Positions 36,401 through 45,675 of a stretch of DNA of 64,000 nt are shown here, piece after piece. The notes beneath the pieces were generated by a model. It had not been told where the DNA came from and did no database searches. It was given only the letters and a program-made list of their open reading frames with translations. The position numbers were made by a program, and so were the translations under genes. Location: NCBI GenBank assembly GCA_049889535.1, contig JBMHDF010000017.1, positions 1-64,000 on the forward strand, written 5' to 3'. Each line of letters opens with the position of its first letter. Positions within the stretch are counted from its first letter, which is position 1. The DNA comes from JAYQKL01 sp049889535 (GTDB lineage Bacteria; Pseudomonadota; Alphaproteobacteria; RS24).

Positions 36401-37414
36401 TTATTTTTTGGGTCTTTTGTTTGAGGGCTTTTGCGATGCCATATCCCATGGGGCAAGATTGGCCTTTGCTTCATTGCCGCGATTGTTACCTTTTTTGGCT
36501 TTATACGACTTTGCAGCTTTGTGCGCTTTCTTCTGCTCATTTTGAGGCTTTTTATCCGATACAGGCGCCTTCACCGATTTTTTACGCGTTTTGGGCAGTG
36601 ATGGCTCGCGGCCATCAACAATATCAGCCCAAGCCGCCCCCAATTGCTGGCGCAACACACGACGCGGAATTTCTTCAACGGCTCCTGCCTCTAAACCACC
36701 CAGCTGAAACGGGCCGAAAGAAAGTCTTATCAGGCGGTTCACCTGCAGCCCTGCATAATCGAGTAATTTTTTAATTTCGCGATTTTTGCCCTCTCTCAGA
36801 GCAATGGTCAGCCAGAAATTATCCCCTTGCTGGCGTTCAATCTCTAACTCAACCTCGCGATAAACCACGCGGTCAACCACCACGCCTTTTTTAATCTCCT
36901 CCAGCCGCTTCATATCTGGTCGCCCATATGCGCGCACCCGATACCGGCGCAGCCAACCTGTTTCAGGCAGTTCTAAATAACGCTTTAGACCGCCATCATT
37001 GGTCATTAACAACAAACCTTCAGTGTTAATGTCCAAGCGTCCAACCGACACCACACGCGGCAATTCTTTGGGCATGGCTGCAAAAACAGTGGGGCGCCCT
37101 TGCGGGTCACGCTCAGTGGTCACCAGTCCGCGTTTTTTATGATAGCGCCAAAGGCGCGGCGGGTCTGGCTCGGCAATGGGTTTGCCATCACACAAAATCT
37201 TTGCGCCTGGCAAAACATTTAAGGCAGGTGATTTTATTGGCTTACCATTCACGCTGATGCGGCCATCAGTAATCATTTTTTCAGCTTCGCGGCGCGACGC
37301 GACGCCCGCCCGTGCCAAAACTTTGGCAATACGCTCACCTTTAACTTCGCCTTTGACTTCTCCTGCTGGAGTGGTCATGGATGTTTTTTTCGAATTATGA
37401 TTTGAGTTGGTCAT
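36401..37414 (-). CDS. rluB: 23S rRNA pseudouridine synthase (RluB/RsuA family)
   Basis: The enzyme makes a pseudouridine in rRNA, most likely U2605 of 23S rRNA. It has an S4 RNA-binding domain (about residues 27-70; IAKVLARAGVASRREAEKMI) and the catalytic GRLDINTEGLLLMTNDG. The N-terminal leader contains a short repeat (GEVKGEVKGE), and the C-terminal 80 residues are lysine-rich low-complexity sequence, as often in alphaproteobacterial members. Length is 337 residues. Assignment to RluB rather than RluE or RsuA rests on length and the tail. Confidence 0.9.
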   Translation of the reverse strand: MTNSNHNSKKTSMTTPAGEVKGEVKGERIAKVLARAGVASRREAEKMITDGRISVNGKPIKSPALNVLPGAKILCDGKPIAEPDPPRLWRYHKKRGLVTTERDPQGRPTVFAAMPKELPRVVSVGRLDINTEGLLLMTNDGGLKRYLELPETGWLRRYRVRAYGRPDMKRLEEIKKGVVVDRVVYREVELEIERQQGDNFWLTIALREGKNREIKKLLDYAGLQVNRLIRLSFGPFQLGGLEAGAVEEIPRRVLRQQLGAAWADIVDGREPSLPKTRKKSVKAPVSDKKPQNEQKKAHKAAKSYKAKKGNNRGNEAKANLAPWDMASQKPSNKRPKK

Positions 37415-37500
37415 CTGCTTTGAAAAACTTTAGCTATACTGCGAGAGTGTTAGCATTAAAAAAACCATTCGTCCCGCCTTAAAATTGAGTATAAAGCATT

Positions 37501-37980
37501 ATGGCTGGAAAATCTGAAAAGATTAATGACACAAATAACGACCCTATGGCATTGGCGATTGCACAGGCAGAACAAGCCGCACAGCGCGATGAAGTGCCTG
37601 TAGGGGCGGTGATTGTCGATGCCACAGGCCATATTATTGCCGCCAATGGCAATCGTATGCGTGAAAAAAATGACCCAACTGCACATGCTGAAATTTTAGT
37701 TATACGCGAGGCAGGCGAAAAGCTTGGCAATGAACGCCTGCTTGATTGCACGCTATATGTCACTCTAGAACCCTGCACCATGTGTGCTGGCGCAATTTCA
37801 CTTGCCCGCATAAAACGACTTTATTATGGCGCGGCTGACGAAAAAACAGGCGCTTGTGACCATGGCGCGCGGGTGTTCCATCAAGCCAGTTGCCACCATA
37901 AGCCCGAAATCTATGGCGGGCTTAGAGAGAGCGACTGCGCAGAACTTTTACGCGGTTTTTTTAACCAAAAAAGAAAATAA
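37501..37980 (+). CDS. tadA: tRNA-specific adenosine deaminase
   Basis: TadA converts the wobble adenosine of tRNA-Arg(ACG) to inosine. Zinc ligands and catalytic glutamate are in PTAHAEIL and EPCTMCAGAI. The 159-residue length and the GACDHGARVF block fit TadA rather than a cytidine deaminase. It is divergent from rluB across an 86-bp gap. Confidence 0.94.
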   Translation: MAGKSEKINDTNNDPMALAIAQAEQAAQRDEVPVGAVIVDATGHIIAANGNRMREKNDPTAHAEILVIREAGEKLGNERLLDCTLYVTLEPCTMCAGAISLARIKRLYYGAADEKTGACDHGARVFHQASCHHKPEIYGGLRESDCAELLRGFFNQKRK

Positions 37981-38037
37981 CACTCGCATTTCAGCAGAAT
38001 AAAAGGCACTTTATGGTAAGTTTCATAGGGGGAAGAT

Positions 38038-39264
38038 ATGAATTTTGACTATAGCGAAAAAACAATAAAACTTATGGGCGATGTGCAAGCCTTCATGGAC
38101 GCACATATTTACCCAAATATTGCGACCTATCACGACCAGATGGAGAGTTTTGGGACAGAGCGCTGGCAGGTTCCAGCGATTATTGAGGACTTAAAAGCAA
38201 AAGCAAAAAAGGCTGGATTGTGGAACCTGTTTTTGCCAGAAAGTGAACATGGCGCGGGCTTAACCAATTTAGAATATGCCCCTTTGGCTGAAATCATGGG
38301 GCGCGTGAGCTGGGCGTCTGAAGTATTTAACTGCAACGCTCCCGACACGGGCAATATGGAAGTACTCGACCGCTATGGCACTGACGCGCAAAAAGAGCAA
38401 TGGTTGAAACCCCTTTTAGCGGGCGAGATTCGTTCAGCTTTTTTAATGACCGAGCCAGAAGTAGCGTCTTCAGATGCAACCAATATTGAAACCAGCATTT
38501 TGCGTGATGGTGATGAATATGTCATTAATGGGCGCAAATGGTGGTCTTCTGGTGCGGGTGACCCGCGCTGCAAGCTAGCGATTGTTATGGGTAAAACGCT
38601 GTTTGAGGAAGCCACGCATAAGCAACAATCTATGATACTCATGCCCCTTGATACGCCAGGTGTAAAGCTTGTGCGCCCGCTGAAAGTGTTTGGCTATGAT
38701 GATGCGCCGCATGGGCATTTTGAAATTATTTTAGATAATGTTCGGGTGCCAGCTGAAAACCTTTTGCTAGGTGAAGGGCGCGGTTTTGAAATTGCGCAAG
38801 GCCGGCTTGGGCCAGGCCGAATTCATCATTGCATGCGCACAATTGGGGTGGCCGAAATGGCGCTTGAGAAAATGTGTAAACGCCTTTTGAGCCGTACCGC
38901 CTTTGGCAAAAAAGTGGCTGAGCATTCTTTATGGGAAGAGCGCATCGCACGCGCGCGCACCGATATTGAAATGACACGGCTTTTATGCCTTAAAGCTGCT
39001 TATATGATGGATACAGTTGGCAATAAACAGGCCAAAACAGAAATCGCTATGATTAAAGTGGCGGGCCCAAATATTGCGCTCAAAGTTATTGATGATGCAA
39101 TACAGGCACATGGCGGCGGCGGTGTGAGTCAAGATTTTGGTCTGGCTGATGCTTATGCAGGCATTCGTACTTTACGACTAGCAGATGGGCCTGATGAGGT
39201 GCATAACCGCACCATTGCCCGTTTGGAAATGAAAAAATATCTGGACTTGTCGCAAGCCCGCTAG
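38038..39264 (+). CDS. Acyl-CoA dehydrogenase
   Basis: A 408-residue FAD-dependent acyl-CoA dehydrogenase for beta-oxidation or a related catabolic step. FAD-contact sequence FLMTEPEVASSDATNIE and INGRKWWSSGA are clear, and the C-terminal domain has QAHGGGGVSQDFGLADAYA. The overall sequence resembles the ACAD10/11-like group, but chain-length preference cannot be read from it. The ATG has a GGGGGAAG just upstream. Its stop overlaps the convergent mutL stop (CTAG). Confidence 0.92.
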   Translation: MNFDYSEKTIKLMGDVQAFMDAHIYPNIATYHDQMESFGTERWQVPAIIEDLKAKAKKAGLWNLFLPESEHGAGLTNLEYAPLAEIMGRVSWASEVFNCNAPDTGNMEVLDRYGTDAQKEQWLKPLLAGEIRSAFLMTEPEVASSDATNIETSILRDGDEYVINGRKWWSSGAGDPRCKLAIVMGKTLFEEATHKQQSMILMPLDTPGVKLVRPLKVFGYDDAPHGHFEIILDNVRVPAENLLLGEGRGFEIAQGRLGPGRIHHCMRTIGVAEMALEKMCKRLLSRTAFGKKVAEHSLWEERIARARTDIEMTRLLCLKAAYMMDTVGNKQAKTEIAMIKVAGPNIALKVIDDAIQAHGGGGVSQDFGLADAYAGIRTLRLADGPDEVHNRTIARLEMKKYLDLSQAR

Positions 39265-41144
39265 CGACGACCAAATAATTTTTCAATTTCGCGGCGTTTC
39301 AATTCCACATAAGTTGGGCGACCATGATTGCATTGGCCAGCATGGGGTGTGACTTCCATTTCACGCAACAATGCGTTCATCTCTTCTTGCGAGAGACGCC
39401 GCCCAGCGCGCACTGAACCATGACACGCCATTGTGCCGCATATATCTGCCAGTTTTTCTTTCAACGACAAGGCCGTGCCAAGTTCTGCAATTTCATCTGC
39501 CAAATCGCGAACCAGCCCCTCTAAATTGGTTTTTTCAAGCAAAGCCGGAAACTCACGCACCAACACAGCATCGGGACCAAAGCGTTCTAACTCAAACCCA
39601 AGTTCAGCCAATTCTGTTTTGCGGGCAATTAATTGCTCCGCCAAATCTTCCGCCATCTCCACCACTTCCGGGATGAGCAGTAATTGCCGTGGCACACCAT
39701 TTTCAGCCATATCGCGCTTCATACGTTCATATACTAATCGCTCATGCGCCGCGTGCTGATCCACAATGACAAACCCATCAGCGGTTTGCGCGATGATATA
39801 GGTTTCATGCAATTGCGCGCGCGCCAAGCCAAGCGGCAATTTTGCCAATTCATCCATATTTGGTGATGAAGTTGAACTGGCAAAATCCACTCCGTGCGAC
39901 GCCATATGAGCTGGCGCCTCCGAAATTCCTGGCGTGCTATACCCGCCTAAATCGGCAAAACCGCCTTGGCCAGTCTGATGCAGAGCTGTGGTCAAAGTCT
40001 GTGGATCTAAAGCTTGCGTCGCCGCCTCGCCAAAACCAGGCTGACCCGCCTGCATTGGCTGCGCATCAAATGCAGATAAGGCAGCATCAGCAACAGTTGT
40101 TGCCGCCCGATGACCAGCCGCATTCAAAGCTGTACGCAAGCCACCCACAATCATGGAGCGCACAAGACCAGCCTGTCGAAATCTGACTTCGGTTTTGGCC
40201 GGGTGCACATTGATATCAACCTCACTAGCAGGGACTGTAAAAAACAAAGCAACCGCTGGATGCCGATTGCGCGCCAGAAAATCCTGATAGGCGCCGCGTA
40301 TTGCACCATTCAGCAAACGGTCTTTGACAGGTCGCCCATTGACAAACATAAATTGCGCGCGGGCAGTGGCTTGATTATAGGTGGGCAATCCTGCAAAGCC
40401 CGTTAGCTGATAGCCCTCACGCTCGGCCAAAACCGGCACCGCATTATCTGCAAATGTTGCCCCCATGACACGACCCAAGCGATTGAGCCGCGCATGTTCA
40501 TCACCTGCTAATTCTGGCGGATACTGAAACAAACGCCGCCCCTCCGATAAAAGTGTAAAGCCAACAAATGGATGTGCCATTGCAAGTCTTTTGATGACAT
40601 CTGAAATAGCTGTTGTTTCAGCACGATCGGATTTTAAAAATTTGAGTCTGGCAGGGGTCGCATAAAATAAATCGCGCACCTCAACCCGTGTGCCTTTTTG
40701 CCCAGCAGCTGGCTTTGGTTGCGAAGCGCGGCCAGCTTGCACAGAAATTTGCATCGCCGTATCAGCACCCTGTGGGCGAGAGGTGATGGTCATTTTCGCG
40801 ACCGCGCCAATAGATGGTAACGCTTCGCCTCGAAACCCCAGACTTTTGATATGGAACAACCGGTCACCGCCATCACCTTCTGGCAGTTTGGATGTAGCAT
40901 GGCGCTCAATAGCTAAAGTTAAATCTTCAGCACTCATGCCAACACCATCATCACTGACACTCATCAGGCTTTTACCACCCTGAGCCAACGCAACCTCAAT
41001 ATTTTGCGCACCCGCATCTATCGCATTTTCGACTAGCTCTTTTACCGCGCTAAACGGGCGTTCAATCACCTCACCTGCGGCAATGCGATTAATAGTGCCC
41101 TCGCTCAGGCGTTGAATAATCGATTTTTTGGACTTATCACCCAA
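39261..41144 (-). CDS. mutL: DNA mismatch repair protein MutL
   Basis: MutL couples MutS mismatch recognition to strand incision. The N-terminal GHKL ATPase has INRIAAGEVIERP, ENAIDAGA, DDGVGM and GFRGEALPSI. The C-terminal domain carries DQHAAHERLVYE, matching the DQHA(X)2E(X)4E endonuclease motif of MutL from bacteria without MutH, plus CNHGRPT near the end. I favour the TTG at 41144 (627 residues) because a strong GAGGAG lies six bases before it; ATGs at 41177 and 41168 lack one. A low-complexity linker joins the two domains. Confidence 0.95.
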   Translation of the reverse strand: MGDKSKKSIIQRLSEGTINRIAAGEVIERPFSAVKELVENAIDAGAQNIEVALAQGGKSLMSVSDDGVGMSAEDLTLAIERHATSKLPEGDGGDRLFHIKSLGFRGEALPSIGAVAKMTITSRPQGADTAMQISVQAGRASQPKPAAGQKGTRVEVRDLFYATPARLKFLKSDRAETTAISDVIKRLAMAHPFVGFTLLSEGRRLFQYPPELAGDEHARLNRLGRVMGATFADNAVPVLAEREGYQLTGFAGLPTYNQATARAQFMFVNGRPVKDRLLNGAIRGAYQDFLARNRHPAVALFFTVPASEVDINVHPAKTEVRFRQAGLVRSMIVGGLRTALNAAGHRAATTVADAALSAFDAQPMQAGQPGFGEAATQALDPQTLTTALHQTGQGGFADLGGYSTPGISEAPAHMASHGVDFASSTSSPNMDELAKLPLGLARAQLHETYIIAQTADGFVIVDQHAAHERLVYERMKRDMAENGVPRQLLLIPEVVEMAEDLAEQLIARKTELAELGFELERFGPDAVLVREFPALLEKTNLEGLVRDLADEIAELGTALSLKEKLADICGTMACHGSVRAGRRLSQEEMNALLREMEVTPHAGQCNHGRPTYVELKRREIEKLFGRR

Positions 41145-41256
41145 AATTATCTCCTCATTTCGACTCATACTTAGCATATCAACTGTTGGCAGGCTTTTCT
41201 CCCCCTGTTACACATAAGAGAGTGAAAGATTGTGAATAATTTTAAAGGTGCGTGAA

Positions 41257-42117
41257 ATGCCGAATGAAATGGAAAATTGGCGCGGACAGCTTGGTTTCCT
41301 GATTATTGTTTTTGTCATCATGATTGGTGGTTTTGCTCTGTTAATGGGGGATAATAATAAAAAGGTGGATTTTGAGGTTATAGCCTATGTCAATCATCAA
41401 CCCATTAGCAAACAAGTTTATGTGTCGATATTATCTGAAATGGAAGCCCTCAAACAAGAAGCGCTCACTGATGAAGAAAAAAATCAATTGGTCGATTTAA
41501 TCATTGATGAAGAATTAATGATTCAAGAAGTTTTGCGCCAAAACATACTAGCTCAAAACCCTGAGTTAAGACGCCAGCTGTCAAACCTTTATATGCTAGA
41601 GCGCCAGCAAGCATGGCTGCAAGAAGATGTGGCAGAAGCTGATTTAAAAGCGTTTTTTGAAGAAAATAAATCGGCATTTGCGCCAAGTGCGCAAATTTAT
41701 GTGAAGCGAATTTTTGTGCGCGGCGCGCAGGAAAATGTGACCCTTAAACTCAACCAAATCCGTAACGCGTTTCAACAAGGGCAAAGTTTTGAAGCAGTCG
41801 CCATCGCTTTTGGTGATGACTTACCGCCAGCGATTCCGGCCAAATTGCTTACCTTAGAAGAATTGAAAAAATATATGGGGCCGGCACTGGTTGAGCGGAT
41901 ACAAAACCTGCCGACCGGCACTCTGACTGATGCCGTTCAAGCTGGCAGTGGTTGGCATTTTATTTATATTGTAGACCGCCTGACAGGCACGCCGCCCGCG
42001 TTTGAAGAGGTACGCAATAAAGTTCAGGACCTTTATCGCAATGCCAGTTTTGAAGCTTATTTGGAAGAGCAAATTTTAAAACTGCGGGAACAAGCTAGGG
42101 TTAAAAAAATTAACTAG
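41257..42117 (+). CDS. Parvulin-type peptidyl-prolyl isomerase, membrane anchored
   Basis: A 286-residue envelope protein with one N-terminal helix (about residues 8-30, WRGQLGFLIIVFVIMIGGFA) that places the rest in the periplasm. The architecture is SurA/PpiC-like: a helical chaperone region, then a parvulin domain (IYVKRIFVRG through GWHFIYIVDRLTGTPPAFEEV). It probably helps fold envelope proteins. The ATG at 41257 follows an AAGG; a GTG at 41248 is the alternative. It is divergent from mutL and ends at a bidirectional terminator shared with aceA. Confidence 0.85.
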   Translation: MPNEMENWRGQLGFLIIVFVIMIGGFALLMGDNNKKVDFEVIAYVNHQPISKQVYVSILSEMEALKQEALTDEEKNQLVDLIIDEELMIQEVLRQNILAQNPELRRQLSNLYMLERQQAWLQEDVAEADLKAFFEENKSAFAPSAQIYVKRIFVRGAQENVTLKLNQIRNAFQQGQSFEAVAIAFGDDLPPAIPAKLLTLEELKKYMGPALVERIQNLPTGTLTDAVQAGSGWHFIYIVDRLTGTPPAFEEVRNKVQDLYRNASFEAYLEEQILKLREQARVKKIN

Positions 42118-42130
42118 AAGCAAAAGCATA

Positions 42131-42170
42131 AAAAAGCCTGCACGACCAAACGGTCAAGTGCAGGCTTTTT
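42131..42170. terminator. Bidirectional intrinsic terminator between the PpiC-like gene and aceA
   Basis: A perfect 13-bp stem (AAAAAGCCTGCAC / GTGCAGGCTTTTT, arms 42131-42143 and 42158-42170) includes a T-run on each strand and an inner GACC/GGTC pairing. It lies between convergent genes and should stop both transcripts. Confidence 0.92.
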
Positions 42171-42188
42171 CATGTTTTGAACCCAAGA

Positions 42189-43793
42189 TTAGAACTGGTT
42201 CATCGTGTTTTGTTCACCCGATGCCAACAGCGCATTGTCACCTGAGAAATAAAGTTTGTGGTCATCACCAATATTGGAACCAGCCAAGTCTTGGTGTTTC
42301 ACAGAGGCCTGCTCGCGGCGAATCTCACGGCGTTGCACATCGCGCACATAAGCCAACATGCCTAAATCACCGAAATAGCCTTCGGACAGAATATCCGTCC
42401 CCAAAGCCGTGTCATGATAGGTCGGAAGCGTGATGAGGTGGTGGAAAATACCTGCCTCACGGGCTGCATCTTTCTGGAAATTTTGAATAAGGCGGTCAGC
42501 TTCTTGCGCCAATTCACTATCATCAAGCGATTCATCCATCAGCGCTTTTGCATTGGTGGCCATATCAGGATAGGCCGATAAATCTTTACCCGCTTCTTGC
42601 CACTCTTGATAAACCTGCTCGCGGAAGGCCAGTGTCCAATTGAAGCTTGGAGAATTATTATAAACCAATTTAGCATTTGGGATGACCTGACGGATACGAT
42701 TAACCATGCCCGCAATTTGCGCCACATTTGGTTTTTCAGTTTCAATCCACAAAAGGTCGGCACCATTTTGCAGGCTTGTGATGCAATCCAGAACCACACG
42801 ATCTTCACCTGTGCCTGCTTTAAAGGCATAAAGACCATTTTCCAGACGTGTCGGCTTTACCAGCTGACCATCTTGGTGCATGGCCAAATCGCCCTCTTGC
42901 AAATCGTCAGGGCTCGTAACAGGTGTGGTTTCTAGATAAGCGTTATATTGGCTTGCCAAATCACCAGCTTCACGCGAAACAGGAATTTTTTGCGTGAGAC
43001 CCGCGCCAAGCGAGTCAGTCCGTGCCACGATAACGCCATCCTCAACACCCAGCTCCAAAAAGGCATAGCGCACCGCGTTGATTTTAGCGAGGAAATCCTC
43101 ATGCGGCACAGTCACCTTACCGTCTTGGTGACCACATTGCTTGGCGTCAGAAACCTGATTTTCAATCTGGATACAGCACGCGCCGCTCTCAATCATTTTC
43201 TTTGCCAGCAAATATGTCGCTTCTTCATTACCAAAACCAGCGTCAATATCAGCAATAATTGGCACAATATGCGTCTCGTAATTGTCGATTTTCTCAATAA
43301 TGGCGCTTTCGTCACCACCCGCGGCGCGCACCTCATCAAGCTCAGCAAACACATGCCGCAATTCGCGGGCATCAGCCTGCTTCAAAAATGTGTAAATTTC
43401 TTCAATCAGGTTTGGTACGGCTGTTTTTTCATGCATGGACTGGTCAGGCAATGGGCCAAAATCCGAACGCAGCGCCGCGACCATCCAACCTGAGAGATAG
43501 ACATAATTCTGTTTGGTTGTTTTGCGATGACGTTTAATGGCCATCAACATTTGTTGGGCGGTAAATCCGTGCCAGCAACCAAGCGATTGTGTGTAATTTT
43601 CCCATTGATTGTCATAAGCAGCCATATCGGCGCGCATGATGGAGGCTGTATAACGTGCAATCTCAAGTCCTGTCTTAAAACGATTCTGCAAACGCATACG
43701 CGCAGCATATTCGGGGTTAATGCCTGTCCAGCTCGCACCAAGCTTGCTTTTTTGGGCTTCAAATTCTTTAATGAGATCGAGATATTTGGTCAT
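42189..43793 (-). CDS. aceA: Isocitrate lyase (long form)
   Basis: AceA splits isocitrate into succinate and glyoxylate, the first step of the glyoxylate shunt, which allows growth on acetate and fatty acids. The catalytic cysteine is C220 in KQCGHQDGKVTVPHEDF, and the substrate blocks WIETEKPNVAQI and NNSPSFNW are present. The 534-residue length is that of the long type seen in Pseudomonas and Acinetobacter. Malate synthase is not in the window. The ATG has an AGGATG-type ribosome site. An ScfR-type regulator is divergently transcribed, separated by 352 bp of operator-like sequence. Confidence 0.96.
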   Translation of the reverse strand: MTKYLDLIKEFEAQKSKLGASWTGINPEYAARMRLQNRFKTGLEIARYTASIMRADMAAYDNQWENYTQSLGCWHGFTAQQMLMAIKRHRKTTKQNYVYLSGWMVAALRSDFGPLPDQSMHEKTAVPNLIEEIYTFLKQADARELRHVFAELDEVRAAGGDESAIIEKIDNYETHIVPIIADIDAGFGNEEATYLLAKKMIESGACCIQIENQVSDAKQCGHQDGKVTVPHEDFLAKINAVRYAFLELGVEDGVIVARTDSLGAGLTQKIPVSREAGDLASQYNAYLETTPVTSPDDLQEGDLAMHQDGQLVKPTRLENGLYAFKAGTGEDRVVLDCITSLQNGADLLWIETEKPNVAQIAGMVNRIRQVIPNAKLVYNNSPSFNWTLAFREQVYQEWQEAGKDLSAYPDMATNAKALMDESLDDSELAQEADRLIQNFQKDAAREAGIFHHLITLPTYHDTALGTDILSEGYFGDLGMLAYVRDVQRREIRREQASVKHQDLAGSNIGDDHKLYFSGDNALLASGEQNTMNQF

Positions 43794-43852
43794 GGCTTCA
43801 TCCTGTTCTATGGGCCGGTTAATATTGAATGGTCAAAGACCAAGCGATGAAA

Positions 43853-43909
43853 GCGACCATAATAACCCTATAAGGGGGGCACATATTATGGTCGCCATCA
43901 AAAGGTCAA
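43853..43909 (-). promoter_or_regulatory. Putative aceA promoter with a 12-bp inverted repeat
   Basis: A perfect inverted repeat (GCGACCATAATA at 43853-43864 and TATTATGGTCGC at 43884-43895, 19-base spacer) lies 60-102 bp upstream of aceA. On the minus strand a TTGACC at 43909-43904 is followed after 15 bases by TAATAT, which is part of the repeat. Regulator binding here would cover the promoter. As RNA the repeat could instead form a leader hairpin. A second small inverted repeat, TGGTC-AAA-GACCA, lies at 43830-43842. Confidence 0.45.
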
Positions 43910-44049
43910 AAAAACACTCCCCCGAGCAATAAAATTTGACCTGAAATGTCTCAAAACTTGTTTTATTTCAACAGGTAATTCAACATAACTCTACATACAA
44001 CTTTTACATTATCTTTCAAGCATATATTTAAGTTATTGATTATATTAAA

Positions 44050-44105
44050 GTAAACATATTTACAGATTAATGATTGATTTTTGTAAAGTTTGTAAATATT
44101 GTAAA
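44050..44105 (+). promoter_or_regulatory. Operator-like TTTGTAAA boxes upstream of the ScfR-type regulator
   Basis: TTTGTAAA occurs at 44080-44087 and 44089-44096 and ATTGTAAA at 44098-44105, in an exact 9-bp period, 40-65 bp before the regulator start codon. A near-palindrome GTAAACATATTTAC is at 44050-44063. Regulators of this family (PccR of Rhodobacter, RamB of Corynebacterium) recognise TTTGCAAA-like boxes, so autoregulation and joint control of aceA are likely. The rest of the 43794-44145 gap is AT-rich with no gene. Confidence 0.5.
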
Positions 44106-44145
44106 CATATGCGTCATAAGCAATTGAGATTTATTGGTAAACACA

Positions 44146-45600
44146 ATGTCTGAAAAACCAGTTAAACGCACCACACCTGTGGATAGAAAACTTTTTGCTG
44201 GGCCTAAAATTCGTCGTCTACGCCGCGAGCTGCGCCTCACACAAGCCGCCATGGCCGATGCTTTGGGTGTCTCGACCAGCTATTTAAATTTAATTGAGCG
44301 CGACCAACGGCCAATTTCAGCGCAAATTCTTTTGCGTTTGGTTGAGGCATTTGACATTGACCCGCGCGGTTTAGCTGGTGATGAAGAGGCGCGCGCTTAT
44401 GCGCAATTGCGAGAAGTTTTTTCTGACCCGTTTTTTGCTGATAATCAAATATCTGAACAAGAAATTAAAGAAATGGCCAGCATCAGTCCGATTGCGGCTG
44501 ATGCGATTGCGCGCTTGTTCCAGACCTATCGCGAGAACACAACCACCACCAGCCTTTTGGCACAAAGGCTTGGCGATCATGGGCGCGATGAAACCAATCC
44601 GATAACTTTGCCGCATGAAGAAGTGCGCGATTTTATCACGCAAAAATCCAATCATTTCTCGCTGATTGATGAGGCAGCTGAGCAGTTACATAATGAAATC
44701 GGGCTTGCCAATGATGACCCGCTTCACATTTTGCGTGATTATCTTGAGCGTAAACACCGCATTCAGGTTAAGATAGGCAAAACCGACCTCATGGGCCCAA
44801 CTTTGCGCCGCTATGACCATCACCGACAAACTGTTTTTATTTCTGAGCTATTAGACCAACCCGGCCGGTGTTTTCAGCTGGCCTATCAAATCGCCTATTT
44901 GGAATTTACAGGTTTATTAGAAGATGAAGTGCAGCTTGGCGGCTTTGAAAACGAGGAGACCAAAAGCTTGGCGCGCAAATCGCTGGCCAATTATTTTGCC
45001 GCCGCGCTGATGATGCCCTATGAGGTGTTTTTTAAAACCGCAGAGGAAACACTTTATGACATTAGCTTGCTGGGTCGCCGTTTTGGTACCAGCTTTGAGC
45101 AAGTCTGCCATCGCCTGACAACCTTGCAACGCCCAGATATGAAAGGCATTCCGTTTTTTCTCATTCGGGTAGATAATGCGGGCAATATTTCCAAACGGTT
45201 TTCAGCCGCTGGGTTTCACTTTTCCCGATTTGGCGGCACCTGCCCTTTATGGAAAATCCATGACGCCTTTCGTGTGCCAGGTCAAATTCTGACGCAAATC
45301 ATACAGATGGAGGACCGCACGCGCTATTTTTCTGTCACCCGAACTGTCGGGCGCATCACCTCTGGCTTTGGCGTGCCAGGCAATCAGTTCGCCATTGGCT
45401 TGGGCTGTGACATCACCCATGCCCGCAAACTGGTTTATGCCACAAATTATGATTTAGATCAGGTCGATAAGGACACCAAAATTGGCATTAACTGCCGTTT
45501 TTGTGAGCGCGCCGATTGTCAACAACGCGCGACCCCACCGCTGAATCGGCAATTACAACTTGATGAACAAACGCGCGGCTTCAGCCCGTTTGATTTTTAA
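44146..45600 (+). CDS. XRE-family ScfR/RamB-type transcriptional regulator
   Basis: A 484-residue regulator with an N-terminal XRE helix-turn-helix (about residues 20-75; LRLTQAAMADALGVSTSYLN), a middle IrrE-like domain in which the zinc HExxH motif has degenerated (QLAYQIAYLE), and a C-terminal DUF2083 domain ending in cysteine-rich INCRFCERADCQQRATPP. Such proteins sense short-chain acyl-CoAs (acetyl-, propionyl- or methylmalonyl-CoA) and control glyoxylate shunt or propionate genes. Divergence from aceA supports isocitrate lyase as target. The ATG at 44146 is favoured over a TTG at 44134. Confidence 0.92.
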   Translation: MSEKPVKRTTPVDRKLFAGPKIRRLRRELRLTQAAMADALGVSTSYLNLIERDQRPISAQILLRLVEAFDIDPRGLAGDEEARAYAQLREVFSDPFFADNQISEQEIKEMASISPIAADAIARLFQTYRENTTTTSLLAQRLGDHGRDETNPITLPHEEVRDFITQKSNHFSLIDEAAEQLHNEIGLANDDPLHILRDYLERKHRIQVKIGKTDLMGPTLRRYDHHRQTVFISELLDQPGRCFQLAYQIAYLEFTGLLEDEVQLGGFENEETKSLARKSLANYFAAALMMPYEVFFKTAEETLYDISLLGRRFGTSFEQVCHRLTTLQRPDMKGIPFFLIRVDNAGNISKRFSAAGFHFSRFGGTCPLWKIHDAFRVPGQILTQIIQMEDRTRYFSVTRTVGRITSGFGVPGNQFAIGLGCDITHARKLVYATNYDLDQVDKDTKIGINCRFCERADCQQRATPPLNRQLQLDEQTRGFSPFDF

Positions 45601-45675
45601 TGAGGCTTTGGCTGCAGGCTTGCAATCCCCATCACAATAGATTAGGAAGCTAAGAGATAATGAGAGCGTATCAAA

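Noticed and set aside
36361..36540. A 60-residue N-terminal extension of RsmD
   Set aside because: It overlaps the rluB 3' end and is lysine-rich only because it reads the basic RluB tail in another frame; a strong ribosome site marks the ATG at 36360.
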